DNA of 64,000 nucleotides from Streptomyces musisoli (GCF_016741855.1 NZ_JAERRH010000001.1:434001-498000), one strand, 5' to 3'. Numbered from the stretch's first letter, positions 17,588 to 26,433 are shown. The notes: generated from the letters alone by a model not told the origin. Program-made: numbers and translations.

Positions 17588-19381
17588 TCATCGCACTCTG
17601 AAGACCGGCCCACGAGGGGTGAACGGAAGGTGACTTCCCTGCGGGATCAGATAGGCGTGTTCCCTGCGCACCCGCAGCACATCGCACCAGCCGTCGGTGA
17701 TGACCAGCACCGGAGCCCCGGGCGGGAAGTCCTCGGCCCGGTGCAGCAGGTCGATGCCGGGCTGAAGGACCGTGCCGCCCCGCCCGTGCACCCGTACCCG
17801 GTCCGCGATCTCGGTGACCGGCAGATAGCCGGCGTCGTGCGGGGCCGCGTCGCAGAACACCACGCGGGCGGCCGGTACGTCGCGGGCCGCCGCGTAGGAG
17901 GCGATGGCGCCGAGCGCCTTGCCGAGCAGCCCGGGTCGCATGGAGCCGGAGGTGTCGAGGACCACCCCGAAGGTGCAGCGGGGCACCTCCTCGGGCGGGA
18001 AGTACCGGCCCGCGCGCGGGATGTCCGGGGTGGACGCCTGGCGGCGGGCCGGACGGGCGTACGACCGCACGGGCTCCGGACGCGGGACGAACTCGTCGAA
18101 CCAGCGGGCCAGGAGCGCGTCCCAGGGCAGCGGCGGGTGGCTGAGGGCGCGGATCTCCTCGACCAGGCCGCCGGGCAGGAACCCGCGTTCCTGCGCCCGG
18201 TGCAGGTCCAGGCCGTGGGCGAGGCCGCGGCGGTAGAACTCGTCGAGGTCGACGTAGTCGCCGGCCGGGCGGAGGGGACCGCCGAGGACGTCGCCGACGC
18301 CCTTGCCGCGCAGGGTGGCCAGCCGGCGCATCCGGCGCAGGTCGCCGGCGAGGCGGTCGTAGACCTCCTCGGCGGACAGGCCCGCCAGCCGCGGGTCGTG
18401 CAGCAGTCCCTCGGGCATGGTGCCGACCCGCATCTCCACCAGCCAGCCGTTGACGACGTAGTCGCAGGCGACGTTGAACAGGTAGGCGTCACGGGTGCCG
18501 CAGCGGTCGCCGTGGCGCAGGGCGGCGTGCAGCATCTCGTGGGCGAGGACGAACCGCCATTCCTCGTCCTCGAGGCGGCACAGCGGGTTGACGTAGATCT
18601 CTCCGGCCTCGGGGTTCACGGCGGCGATCCGGATGCCGTGGGCGCGGGCGAGTTCGGCGTCGGCGACCAGGGTGATGCCGGCCGCGATGCCGCCGAGCAG
18701 CGGGTAGGAGCTGACGAACCAGCCGAGGGCCCGTTCCCAGGGGCGCTGCTCGGTGCGTTCGCCGTCCAGGGAGTCCCGGCGGCCGGCGGCCATGTCCATG
18801 GCGGCGGACACGGTGCGGGTCAGGGCGGTGGCGAAGGCCAGTTGCCGGTCGGGGACGGGGCCCCGCCAGGGCAGCCACTCGGTGAGCCGCTGGTCGGGCG
18901 CCCCGGCCGCGGTGCCGCAGTGCTCGTAGGCGGGCGGCAGGCCGTGGGCCCGCCAGCGCGCGGCGAGCCGTTCCTCGTCCCCGTCGGGGTAGCTCCCGGG
19001 CAGGTCCTCGGGAGGGGTGCCGACGGGGAAGCCCAGCAGGAAGCGGTTGACGACGACGCAGCGGGCGGCGAGGTCGTACCGGTCGGGCTGCTCCCGCGGG
19101 CCCGGGGCGGCCGGGACGTGGCCGAAGCCGACGTGCAGGGCGGCGTGCGCGAGGGCCCACGCCCAGGCGCCGGGCTCGGCGATCCGGTCGTGCCGGGCGT
19201 GCACGGTGGCGTCGGAGTCGACGACGAGCAGGCCGTCGCGCGGGGCGAGGGCGCAGTTCTCGCTGCGGCAGGCGCCGAATTCGACGGCGTCCAGCGCCGG
19301 GTTGGCGCGCAGCAGCCGCATCCCCTCGGCGAACGCCTCGCCGGCGAGGTCGCGCTTGTTCTTCGGCGGGGTGCGGTTCAC
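17588..19381 (-). CDS. Putative metallopeptidase with C-terminal VWA-like domain (DUF2201 type)
   Basis: The 597-residue protein joins a zinc-peptidase-like region with HEMLHAALRH (HExxH, about residue 281) to a C-terminal VWA-like domain (about 465-597) with the metal-site motif VLDTSGSMRPG and LVITDGWCD. In the family these proteins pair with MoxR ATPases and are thought to act as a chaperone-like metal- or substrate-insertion complex; the target is unknown. GTG 19381 overlaps the stop of the MoxR gene (GTGA), so the pair is coupled. The N-terminal region has another peptidase-like helix (LAHAALHVGFGHV), suggesting an internal duplication with only one full zinc site. Confidence 0.82.
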   Translation of the reverse strand: MNRTPPKNKRDLAGEAFAEGMRLLRANPALDAVEFGACRSENCALAPRDGLLVVDSDATVHARHDRIAEPGAWAWALAHAALHVGFGHVPAAPGPREQPDRYDLAARCVVVNRFLLGFPVGTPPEDLPGSYPDGDEERLAARWRAHGLPPAYEHCGTAAGAPDQRLTEWLPWRGPVPDRQLAFATALTRTVSAAMDMAAGRRDSLDGERTEQRPWERALGWFVSSYPLLGGIAAGITLVADAELARAHGIRIAAVNPEAGEIYVNPLCRLEDEEWRFVLAHEMLHAALRHGDRCGTRDAYLFNVACDYVVNGWLVEMRVGTMPEGLLHDPRLAGLSAEEVYDRLAGDLRRMRRLATLRGKGVGDVLGGPLRPAGDYVDLDEFYRRGLAHGLDLHRAQERGFLPGGLVEEIRALSHPPLPWDALLARWFDEFVPRPEPVRSYARPARRQASTPDIPRAGRYFPPEEVPRCTFGVVLDTSGSMRPGLLGKALGAIASYAAARDVPAARVVFCDAAPHDAGYLPVTEIADRVRVHGRGGTVLQPGIDLLHRAEDFPPGAPVLVITDGWCDVLRVRREHAYLIPQGSHLPFTPRGPVFRVR

Positions 19382-20439
19382 CGCCGCGCCTCCACCAGGC
19401 GCGGCATGTCGCGGGCGGCCTCGACCAGGAACCACGACGGCAGCACGGGGTTGCCGTCGGCGTCGGAGGCGATGACGGTCTGGGCGACCTCGACGGAGAT
19501 CTCGGCGAGCTGCACCAGCAGCGACTTGGCCCGGTAGGCGATCTGCCGGCCGTTCGCCGACATGTGCTCCTTGCTGACGGGCAGTTCCTTCACCAGCCGG
19601 CCGCGGAAGGACTCCGCGAGGTAGTAGAGCAGGTCCCGGTCCTCGAGGCGGTGCGGCCAGCGGGCGTCGCCCCTGAGGATCGCCTCGATCCCGAACCGGC
19701 TGCGGACGACCTTGACGTAGCCGCAGAAGGCGGTGGCGTGCGCGGGAGTGAGCGTGCCGTGCGCCAGGACGGTCAGCGTCGGCTCGTCGAGGTCGGGTCC
19801 GAAGGAGTGCAGGGCGTCGGAGAGCATGTGCCAGGAGCGGGGCGTGGAGAACGGCTCCTCGCTCTTGGGCGGCTTGGACCACAGGTGGTCCGGACGGTCG
19901 GTGAGGTGGTCCAGGATCCACGGGTGGATGCCGTTGCCCGCGGCCCAGGCCAGCCAGTCCGTGGCGGACACCTCCAGGTGGACGTGGGCGAGCCGGTTGA
20001 CCAGGGCGGAGGCGAGGGGCCGGGCCAGGGCGTTGTCGGTGGCACGGTTTCCCGCGCCGATGACGATCGACCCCTCCGGAAGCTCGTAGGTGCCGATACG
20101 GCGGTCGAGGATGAGGGAGTAGAACGCCTTCTGCACGTCCGGGGTGGACGCGTTCAGCTCGTCCAGGAACAGGCAGTACGGCTCGTCCCGCGCGATCGCC
20201 TCCGGCGGGCAGAACACCGAGCGTCCGTCCCGGATCTGCGGCACGCCGATCAGGTCCTCGGGAGCCAGCTGGGTGCCGAGCAGGCTCACGCATTCCAGCC
20301 CGAGCGAGGCGGCGAACTCCCGCACCAGGGAGGACTTGCCGATGCCGGGCGCGCCCCAGAGGAAGACGGGCCGGACGGTGGCGAGGCCGAGGAGGAGTTC
20401 GGGGACACGGGCGGGGGTGACGGTGACGGCGGCCTGCAA
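19378..20439 (-). CDS. MoxR-family AAA+ ATPase
   Basis: The 353-residue ATPase has Walker A WGAPGIGKSS (about 29-38), Walker B CLFLDELNAS (about 89-98), sensor IGAGNRATDN and an arginine-bearing ALVNRLAHVHLE stretch. MoxR ATPases work with VWA proteins to mature metalloenzymes or remodel complexes. Here it is the first gene of a two-gene operon with the metallopeptidase/VWA gene. ATG at 20439 is used. The LLYYLAESFRGR and HMSANGRQIAYRAKSL segments in the C-terminal lid are features of this pairing. Confidence 0.88.
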   Translation of the reverse strand: MQAAVTVTPARVPELLLGLATVRPVFLWGAPGIGKSSLVREFAASLGLECVSLLGTQLAPEDLIGVPQIRDGRSVFCPPEAIARDEPYCLFLDELNASTPDVQKAFYSLILDRRIGTYELPEGSIVIGAGNRATDNALARPLASALVNRLAHVHLEVSATDWLAWAAGNGIHPWILDHLTDRPDHLWSKPPKSEEPFSTPRSWHMLSDALHSFGPDLDEPTLTVLAHGTLTPAHATAFCGYVKVVRSRFGIEAILRGDARWPHRLEDRDLLYYLAESFRGRLVKELPVSKEHMSANGRQIAYRAKSLLVQLAEISVEVAQTVIASDADGNPVLPSWFLVEAARDMPRLVEARR

Positions 20440-20518
20440 CGCGGGGATTCCTTGGGGGGTTCGAGGGATGTGCGACTCGAACAGTGTGGGCGGGCGGCGG
20501 TACGGGCGCAGCCGATTT

Positions 20519-22741
20519 TCAGGCGGCCCGCTCCTCCTCCACGCCCGGGACGAGCGGTACTTGCGGGCCGTCCAGTTCGCCCAGCCAGCGGCGCAGCACG
20601 TGGTGGACGTGCTCGGCGCCGGCCGGTTCCGCCCCGTCCTCGGCCGGTGCCGACAGCTCCCGCGGCGAGAGCAGGAACGGGCGGGACTGGGCGCCGCCGA
20701 GCCCGCCGTGGGAGCCGATCTGCTCCTCGAAGGCGAGGACTTCGCCGTCGGCGGGGTCGTAGGCGGAGTTCACCATGATGTCCGCCGTGTGCGGGAAGGA
20801 GTGGGTACGGCGGACGGCGTCGGCGGCGCCGGGTCCGAAGCGGGCCAGCGGCCCGGGCTCGTCGTCCAGCTCGGCCAGCGGGATCTCGGCGCCGTACGCC
20901 CCGAGCACCACACCGCCGTGTTCCTCGCTGCGCACCAGCAGGAAGCCGATGCCGGGGTGGTTGGCGAGGGTGGTGAGCAGGGCGGGGTGGCGGGCGTCGA
21001 TCTCCTCCTTGGTCATGCGGTGCGGCACGTCCGGGAAGGAGACCAGGCCGAGGTTGCCGGAGGCCAGCACGATCGGCTCGCCGTGGGACGCGGGGCCGGC
21101 CGGGGGTCTCCCGGCCCGCCGGGCGGGACCGGGGCGGTGGCGGTCCTCCCTCTCCGGCACGGGCCGGCGCAGGGCCGCGCGGACGGCGGCCCGGGCCTCG
21201 GCACCGCTGCGGGTGCGTTCGGCGCGGCGGGGCACGTGCAGTCCGCAGCCGGCCCGGACGAGGTCGCCGAGGGTGAGGCCGTAGCGGGCGCGGAAGGTCT
21301 CGCCGGGGCTCTGTCCGTGGTCGGAGAGGACGACGATCCGGTAGGGGCGCGGGGCGTGTTCGGCGACGCGTTCGAGGAGGGCGAGGGAGCGGTCGAGGCG
21401 CTGGAGCACCTTCTCGGCGTCGCGGCTGTGCGGTCCGGAGTGGTGGGCGACCTCGTCGTAGGCGACGAGGTCGGCGTAGACGGCGGTGCGGCCGGCGAGC
21501 ATGTCGCCCAGGACCGCGGCGACGACGACGTCCCGTTCGACGACGGTGGCGAAGGCGCGGACGAACGGGTAGAGGCCGCCCCGTCCGACGCGCGGGCGCT
21601 GCCCCCTCAGGCGGGCGCGGGTGGACTGGCCGATCTCGCGGGCCACCTCGGCGACGAAGGAGAGGGCGGTGCGGACGGCGTTCGCCGGGTCGGAGAAGTA
21701 GGCGAAGTAGCCGGCGCGGGAACGATTCGCCGGGCTGCGGCGGCGGGTGGCGATCGACAGCACGAGGGCCTGTTCGCCGGCGCCGCCGCTGAAGAGGTTG
21801 CCGCGGCTGGCCCCGTCGACGGAGAGCAGTCCGCCGTCGCCGGTGCGCAGGACGGCGCGGCGCTGGAGCTCGACGGCGCTCGTCGGCCGGTTGCACACCA
21901 TCACCTCGCCGCGGTCCTTCTCGTACCAGCGGAAGGCCGGCACGTCGAAGTTGCTGCCGTGCAGGATGCCGAGCTGGCTGGCACCGGTCTGGCTGGACCA
22001 GTCGGTGCGCCAGGGGGTGAGGCGGTGGGTGGGCGCGGCACCGCCGCCCACCGGGGATGTGCCGCCGTGTGCCGGGGATGTGCCGCCGCCCACCGGGGAC
22101 GCACCATCGCCCGCCGGGGGAACGCCGCCGCCCGCCGGCCGTGTGGCGTCGGCCGTCGCCAGCCAGCGGGCGACCGTGGGCATCAGGCCCTTGCGGACGG
22201 CGTCCGTGAGGACGTCGTGGCCGACGCCGTCGAGCTGGACGCAGACCAGGCCGGGAGTGGTGGGGCAGGGCGGGTGGGCCCGGCGGCCGCGGGTGGCCAG
22301 GCGGTGCAGGCGCCGCCGGTAGGCCTCGTCGTCGCGTACGGCGAGGGCCGCGCCGGTGGCGGAGGCGACGGCGGACATCACGGCGGCCACGATGACGGCC
22401 GTCTCGGGGGCGGCCGCGCCGCGGCCGGAGGGGTTGATGCGCAGGGCGAGCAGCAGCAGGGAGCCGTTGAGGAAGAAGACCAGCAGGCCGAGGACGAACG
22501 CGGGGACGAGCAGCAGCAGGCGCACCAGGAGGGGCCAGACCACGGCCGAGAGGACACCGAAGGCGCCGGCGCCGCAGGCGGCGGTGACGGCGATACGGGT
22601 GGTACTGTCGCCGTCGGCGGACTGGAGCTGGAAGTCGGGCAGGAGCCCGGCGAGGAGCAGCATGGTGACCGTGGAGACCGCCCACACGGCGACGCTCCGT
22701 CCGATCTGACTGGCGATCCGCCGCCACCGCATGCCCCCCAC
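20519..22741 (-). CDS. Membrane-anchored phosphodiesterase/phosphatase (alkaline phosphatase superfamily)
   Basis: The 740-residue protein starts with about four transmembrane helices (about 10-150; DUF4235/phage-holin-like) and continues as an alkaline-phosphatase/nucleotide-pyrophosphatase-like domain. Active-site marks are VQLDGVGHDVL (about 164-174), DLVAYDEVAHHSGPHS and VVLSDHGQSPG, which provide metal-binding Asp/His. A low-complexity GGG.(S/A)P loop (about 199-235) and an Arg/Pro-rich insert (about 520-560) interrupt the domain. GTG at 22741 has a GAGG site about 10 bases upstream; the ATG at 22732 lacks proper spacing. Likely acts on lipid head groups or nucleotides at the membrane; substrate unknown. 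Confidence 0.78.
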   Translation of the reverse strand: MGGMRWRRIASQIGRSVAVWAVSTVTMLLLAGLLPDFQLQSADGDSTTRIAVTAACGAGAFGVLSAVVWPLLVRLLLLVPAFVLGLLVFFLNGSLLLLALRINPSGRGAAAPETAVIVAAVMSAVASATGAALAVRDDEAYRRRLHRLATRGRRAHPPCPTTPGLVCVQLDGVGHDVLTDAVRKGLMPTVARWLATADATRPAGGGVPPAGDGASPVGGGTSPAHGGTSPVGGGAAPTHRLTPWRTDWSSQTGASQLGILHGSNFDVPAFRWYEKDRGEVMVCNRPTSAVELQRRAVLRTGDGGLLSVDGASRGNLFSGGAGEQALVLSIATRRRSPANRSRAGYFAYFSDPANAVRTALSFVAEVAREIGQSTRARLRGQRPRVGRGGLYPFVRAFATVVERDVVVAAVLGDMLAGRTAVYADLVAYDEVAHHSGPHSRDAEKVLQRLDRSLALLERVAEHAPRPYRIVVLSDHGQSPGETFRARYGLTLGDLVRAGCGLHVPRRAERTRSGAEARAAVRAALRRPVPEREDRHRPGPARRAGRPPAGPASHGEPIVLASGNLGLVSFPDVPHRMTKEEIDARHPALLTTLANHPGIGFLLVRSEEHGGVVLGAYGAEIPLAELDDEPGPLARFGPGAADAVRRTHSFPHTADIMVNSAYDPADGEVLAFEEQIGSHGGLGGAQSRPFLLSPRELSAPAEDGAEPAGAEHVHHVLRRWLGELDGPQVPLVPGVEEERAA

Positions 22742-22960
22742 GCCCCGTACACCTCACGTCCCGGCCCTCACCCGCGCGTTCGGGCGGAAGAGGGGCCCCT
22801 CTCGCTTCGCCGGCCCGGTCGGGCCCGGCTCCACCTTGTCACACGGGGCGTCGTCCGCCCGGGCGGGCCGCAGGGAGGCCGGCCGTGGACACCGTCCGCC
22901 GGGTCACCGCCCTCGGGTCGCCGCACGCCAGGTCATCGTCCGCCTGGTCACCGCCGGTCG

Positions 22961-23205
22961 GTCACCACTCGCCAGGTCACCGCCCGTCGGCCACCGTCCG
23001 TTAGTCACCACCCGCCAGGTCACCGCCCGTCGGCCACCGTCCGTTAGTCACCACCCGCCAGGTCACCGCCCGTCGGCCACCGTCCGTTAGTCACCGCCCG
23101 CCAGGTCACCGCCCGCCAGGTCACCGCCCGTCGGCCACCGTCCGTTAGTCACCACCCGCCAAGTCACCGCCCGTCGGTCACCACCCGCCAGGTCACCGCC
23201 CGTCG
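22961..23205. repeat. 43-bp tandem repeat array
   Basis: Exact or near-exact 43-base units start at 22961, 23004 and 23047; the unit at 23090 carries an extra 15-base duplication and the last (23148) is partial. Each unit has two gtcacc blocks separated by ccgcca and ends in ccgtccgtta. There are no spacers, so it is not CRISPR. The array lies upstream of the phosphodiesterase gene and runs into the 3' end of the next leftward gene, whose stop codon (23193-23195) is inside it. The 22742-22960 stretch before it holds weaker relatives of the same unit. Confidence 0.9.
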
Positions 23206-23624
23206 TAGCCGGCCGTCGGCATCGACAGGCGCCGGTGCACCCGCGCCTTCATCTGTGCGTCGTACGACGGTTCGGCCCGCCCCACCATCTCCACGCGCAC
23301 GCCCCGGCGCGCGCACTCGTCGGTGAACTCCTCCACCGAGGAAAGCGCCCGGCGCAGCACCCGCAGGCTGGGCGAGACGAACACGTCCACCCCGGGCCGC
23401 ACTCCGTCCCAGAGTGCGCAGTGGTCGAAACGAAGTCCGCCGACGAGAAGTTCCCGGGCCACCACGTAGCCGCGCTCGGCGGCCCAGCGGGCGCACATGG
23501 CGTGCTGGCTGCGCGAATCCACCAGGAAGGGGTCGGCCTCCAGCTCCTCCAGGGGTGTCAGGCTCGCGATGGCGGTGACCCGCACCGGCGCGAACGCGCC
23601 GAAGGCACCCCGCAGCTGTCCCAT
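23193..23624 (-). CDS. Small resolvase-like (serine recombinase N-terminal-like) protein
   Basis: The 143-residue protein resembles the catalytic N-terminal fold of serine recombinases. RVTAIASLTP aligns with the (Y)ARVST start, DSRSQHAMCARWAAERGYVV with the first helix-strand, GVDVFVSPSLRVLRRALSS with the DRLGRS helix, and LDE.ARGVRVEMV with the following strand. The Ser of the ARVS motif may be kept, but the preceding Arg is Ala and there is no DNA-binding C-terminus. It is therefore unlikely to be a normal recombinase; it may bind DNA partners or be a domesticated fragment. ATG 23624 has a GAGGGG site. The stop lies inside the 43-bp array. Family assignment is tentative. Confidence 0.5.
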   Translation of the reverse strand: MGQLRGAFGAFAPVRVTAIASLTPLEELEADPFLVDSRSQHAMCARWAAERGYVVARELLVGGLRFDHCALWDGVRPGVDVFVSPSLRVLRRALSSVEEFTDECARRGVRVEMVGRAEPSYDAQMKARVHRRLSMPTAGYDGR

Positions 23625-23708
23625 GGCGTCCCCCTCACCTCCGGGTTTCGCCGCCGACCCTACTCCTGCCCGTAGGCTTCGGGGAGTCGCGTGAAGGAGG
23701 CGAAGAGG

Positions 23709-24482
23709 GTGCCGGTGGAGATCACCTGGTGGGGTCACGCAACCTGCACGGTGGAGGATGCGAACGTCCGGGTGCTCACCGATCCACTGTTCGCCCCTCG
23801 CCTGGCGCATCTGCGCCGCCGCCGGGGCGCCGTGCCCCCGGCCGAGGCCCACCGCGCCGACGTGGCGCTCGTCTCCCACCTCCATGCCGATCATCTGCAT
23901 CTGCCGTCGCTGGCCCGCCTCCCCCCGGGCACGCGCCTGCTCGTGCCCCGGGGCGCACCACGGGCGGTACCCGGACTGCGCCGGCTGCGAGAGCTGCGGA
24001 TCACCGAGGTGGCTCCCGGGGACGAGGTGCGGATCGGCGGGCTGCTCATCCGGGTGGTGCCGGCGCTGCACGACGGCCGGCGGCTGCCGGTGGGGCCGCA
24101 GCGCTCCCCGGCACTGGGCTACGTCGTGGAGGGCGAGGCGCGGACCTACTTCGCCGGGGACACCGGGCTGTTCGACGCGATGGCCGAGCGGGTCGGGCCG
24201 GTGGACGCGGCGCTGCTGCCGGTGGGCGGCTGGGGGCCGTACCTCGGGGAAGGGCATCTGGACGCGGGACGGGCCGCGCGGGCGCTGGCCCGGCTGGCGC
24301 CGCGAGCGGCGGTGCCGGTGCACTACGGGACGTACTGGCCGATCGGCATGGACGCGGTGCGCCCGCACGAGTTCCACGCGCCGGGCGACGAGTTCGTGCG
24401 GCTGGCGGCGGTGGCCGCGCCGCACGTGGCGGTGCACAAGCTGGAGCACGGGGAGAGCGTGCGGCTGGAGGTCTCGCGGTGA
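23709..24482 (+). CDS. MBL-fold metallo-hydrolase (UlaG-like)
   Basis: The 257-residue protein has the zinc-binding set of the metallo-beta-lactamase fold: SHLHADHLHLPS (HxHxDH, about 58-63), AGDTGLFD and HYGTYWPIG near the end. The WWGHATCTVED start is typical of UlaG/RNase-like hydrolases. Substrate unknown. I prefer GTG at 23709, with AAGGAGG 8 bases upstream, over the GTG at 23691, which precedes that ribosome site. It overlaps the DedA gene by four bases (GTGA). Confidence 0.85.
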   Translation: MPVEITWWGHATCTVEDANVRVLTDPLFAPRLAHLRRRRGAVPPAEAHRADVALVSHLHADHLHLPSLARLPPGTRLLVPRGAPRAVPGLRRLRELRITEVAPGDEVRIGGLLIRVVPALHDGRRLPVGPQRSPALGYVVEGEARTYFAGDTGLFDAMAERVGPVDAALLPVGGWGPYLGEGHLDAGRAARALARLAPRAAVPVHYGTYWPIGMDAVRPHEFHAPGDEFVRLAAVAAPHVAVHKLEHGESVRLEVSR

Positions 24483-25099
24483 CATGGCTCGCCGAGGCGT
24501 CGAGAACGGTGACGACCGGGTCCGCACAGCAGGCGGTCGGCTACCCCTCGCTGTTCTTGCTGGTGTTCCTGGGTGCGCTGGTGCCGGTCGTGCCGACGGG
24601 GGCACTGGTGAGTTCGGCGGCCGTGGTGGCGTTCCACCGGACGGAACCGTTCACGCTGGCGATGGTGTTCGTGGCGGCCTCCTCGGCCGCGTTCCTCGGG
24701 GATGTCACCCTGTACTGGCTGGGCCGGCGCGGGATGCGGTCCAGGAACGGGTCACGGTGGCTGGAGGCGATACGGTCGCGGGCGCCCGAGGAGCGGCTGG
24801 CGCAGGCCCGCGGGAAACTGACCGAACACGGCGTCGCGGTGCTGGTCCTCTCCCGGCTGGTGCCGGCCGGCCGCATACCGGTGATGCTGGCCTGTCTGAT
24901 GGCGGAGTGGCCGCTGCGCAGGTTCGCGCGGGGGAACCTGCCCGCGTGCCTCGCCTGGGCGGCCACTTATCAGGTGATCGGCATTCTGGGGGGTTCACTG
25001 TTCAAGGAGCCGTGGCAGGGGGTCGTGGTGGCGATCGTGCTGACGTTCGTCATCAGCGCGGCGCCCGGCGTGTGGCGGCGGGTCCGGGCCACCGGGTGA
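24479..25099 (+). CDS. DedA-family membrane protein
   Basis: The 206-residue integral membrane protein has several hydrophobic helices and the DedA/VTT motifs: FLGALVPVVPTGALVSSAA, FLGDVTLYWLGRRG and VLSRLVPAGRIPVMLACLM. DedA proteins act as lipid scramblases or flippases of phospholipid/undecaprenyl phosphate. GTG 24479 overlaps the stop of the MBL gene, so they are co-translated. The usual acidic/arginine pair of the family (here E/D in the loop and R in the LSRLVPAGR segment) is present. Confidence 0.85.
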   Translation: MTWLAEASRTVTTGSAQQAVGYPSLFLLVFLGALVPVVPTGALVSSAAVVAFHRTEPFTLAMVFVAASSAAFLGDVTLYWLGRRGMRSRNGSRWLEAIRSRAPEERLAQARGKLTEHGVAVLVLSRLVPAGRIPVMLACLMAEWPLRRFARGNLPACLAWAATYQVIGILGGSLFKEPWQGVVVAIVLTFVISAAPGVWRRVRATG

Positions 25100-25138
25100 C
25101 ATCCGGGGGGCGCGGGCACAACTGCTCACACCCGTGCG

Positions 25139-25308
25139 GCGCGAGGCGGGTGCCTCCGCTCACGCCCGTACGGCGCGAGGCGGGCACGACTGCTCACATC
25201 CGTACGGCGCGGGGCGGGCACGACTGCTCACACCCGTACGGCGCGGGGCGGGCACGACTGCTCACACCCGTACGGCGCGAGGCGGGCGCGACCGCTCACG
25301 CCCGTGCG
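25139..25308. repeat. 34-bp tandem repeat array between convergent genes
   Basis: Five full 34-base units start at 25139, 25173, 25207, 25241 and 25275, with a partial one before (25111-25138). Each has gcgcg(a/g)ggcgggcacgactg followed by ctcacacccgtacg; units 3 and 4 are identical. No spacers. It lies between the ends of the DedA and MBL/NAPE-PLD-like genes. The 25309-25365 remainder shows nothing recognisable. Confidence 0.9.
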
Positions 25309-25365
25309 GCAAGGCCCGTATCGGCAAGGCCGTCCCGGCACGGACCGTGCCGCTTCGGACGCGGC

Positions 25366-26433
25366 TCAGTCCAGGACCCTGGAGGCGCCCACCGGCAGGT
25401 CCCACAGGTCTTCCCGCTCCAGGCCGGCCTTCTCCCAGGCCACCCGCACCCGGGTGAGCGGCTCCAGGACCGGCTCCGCGGAGAGGATGAACGTGCCCCA
25501 GTGCATGGGGGCCATGCGGCGGGCGCCCAGGTCGAGGGTGGCCTGGACCGCCTCGTCGGGGTCGCAGTGGACGTCGCTGAGCCACCAGCGGGGGGCGTAG
25601 GCGCCGATGGGCATCAGGGCGAGGTCGATGCCGGGGTAGCGGCGGCCGATGCGGGAGAACCAGTGGCCGTACCCGGTGTCACCGGCGAAGTAGAGGCGCT
25701 GTCCGTCGGGGGCGGTGAGCACCCAGCCGCCCCACAGGCTGTGGCAGGTGTCGGTGAGGGTGCGCTTGGACCAGTGGTGGGAGGGCACGAAGTCGAAGCG
25801 GACATCGGCGAGTTCGGCCCCCTCCCACCAGTCCAGCTCGGTGACGCGGGTGAACCGGCGCCGGCGGAACCAGCGGCCGAGGCCCGCGGGCGCGAACACC
25901 GGGGTGTCGCGCGGGAGCCGGCGCAGGGTGGGGGCGTCCAGATGGTCGTAGTGGTTGTGGCTGATGACGACGGCGTCGACGCGGGGCAGGGTGTCCCAGG
26001 GCACGCCCACCGGCGTGATGCGGGCCGGGGTGCCGAGGATGCGGCGGGACCAGACGGGGTCGGTGAGGACGGTCAGCCCGCCGAGCCGGACGATCCAGCT
26101 GGCGTGTCCCGCCCAGGTGACGGCGAGGGTGCGGGTGTCGACGCGGGGCAGCGGGGCCGGTTCGTACGGCAGGCGGGCGATGTCGCCGAGGCCTTCGGGG
26201 CCGGGGCGGACGGCGCCTTCGCGGGCGAAGCGGGCGAGGGCCTTGAGGCCGGGCAGGGGCGCGGTGAGCCGGTCGTGGAACGTGCGGGGCCAGACCCGGT
26301 GTTCGCTCAGGGGGCGGGGCTCGGCCAGCGGCGGAAAAGGGGGCGCGAGGGGCTTCGGCGTGCGGGGTTCGTCGGCTGTCGTGGTCGTCGTGGTCGTCGT
26401 GGCCGGGCCGGGCTCATGCGTCTGCTGCGTCAT
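25366..26433 (-). CDS. MBL-fold hydrolase, NAPE-PLD/UlaG-like
   Basis: The 355-residue protein has a Thr-rich N-terminus (TTTTTTTT) and an MBL domain with VVISHNHYDHLDAPTL (HxHxDH, about 190), SHHWSKRTL, GDTGYGHWF and MHWGTFILSAEP. This arrangement resembles N-acyl-phosphatidylethanolamine-hydrolysing phospholipase D and related lactonases. ATG 26433 overlaps the aminotransferase stop (ATGA) and has GGGAG 8 bases upstream; the ATG at 26448 lacks a good site. Second gene of a leftward pair. Substrate uncertain. Confidence 0.82.
   Translation of the reverse strand: MTQQTHEPGPATTTTTTTTADEPRTPKPLAPPFPPLAEPRPLSEHRVWPRTFHDRLTAPLPGLKALARFAREGAVRPGPEGLGDIARLPYEPAPLPRVDTRTLAVTWAGHASWIVRLGGLTVLTDPVWSRRILGTPARITPVGVPWDTLPRVDAVVISHNHYDHLDAPTLRRLPRDTPVFAPAGLGRWFRRRRFTRVTELDWWEGAELADVRFDFVPSHHWSKRTLTDTCHSLWGGWVLTAPDGQRLYFAGDTGYGHWFSRIGRRYPGIDLALMPIGAYAPRWWLSDVHCDPDEAVQATLDLGARRMAPMHWGTFILSAEPVLEPLTRVRVAWEKAGLEREDLWDLPVGASRVLD

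Noticed and set aside
17513..19537. A 674-codon rightward open frame over the metallopeptidase/VWA gene
   Set aside because: Shadow of the minus-strand gene; composition is Val/Gly/Ala rich and without motifs.
22961..25308. CRISPR arrays in the 43-bp and 34-bp repeats
   Set aside because: Units are directly adjacent with no unique spacers, and no cas genes are present.
25134..25457. A rightward 107-codon frame in the 34-bp array
   Set aside because: It translates the tandem repeat itself and overlaps the convergent MBL gene; no ribosome site.
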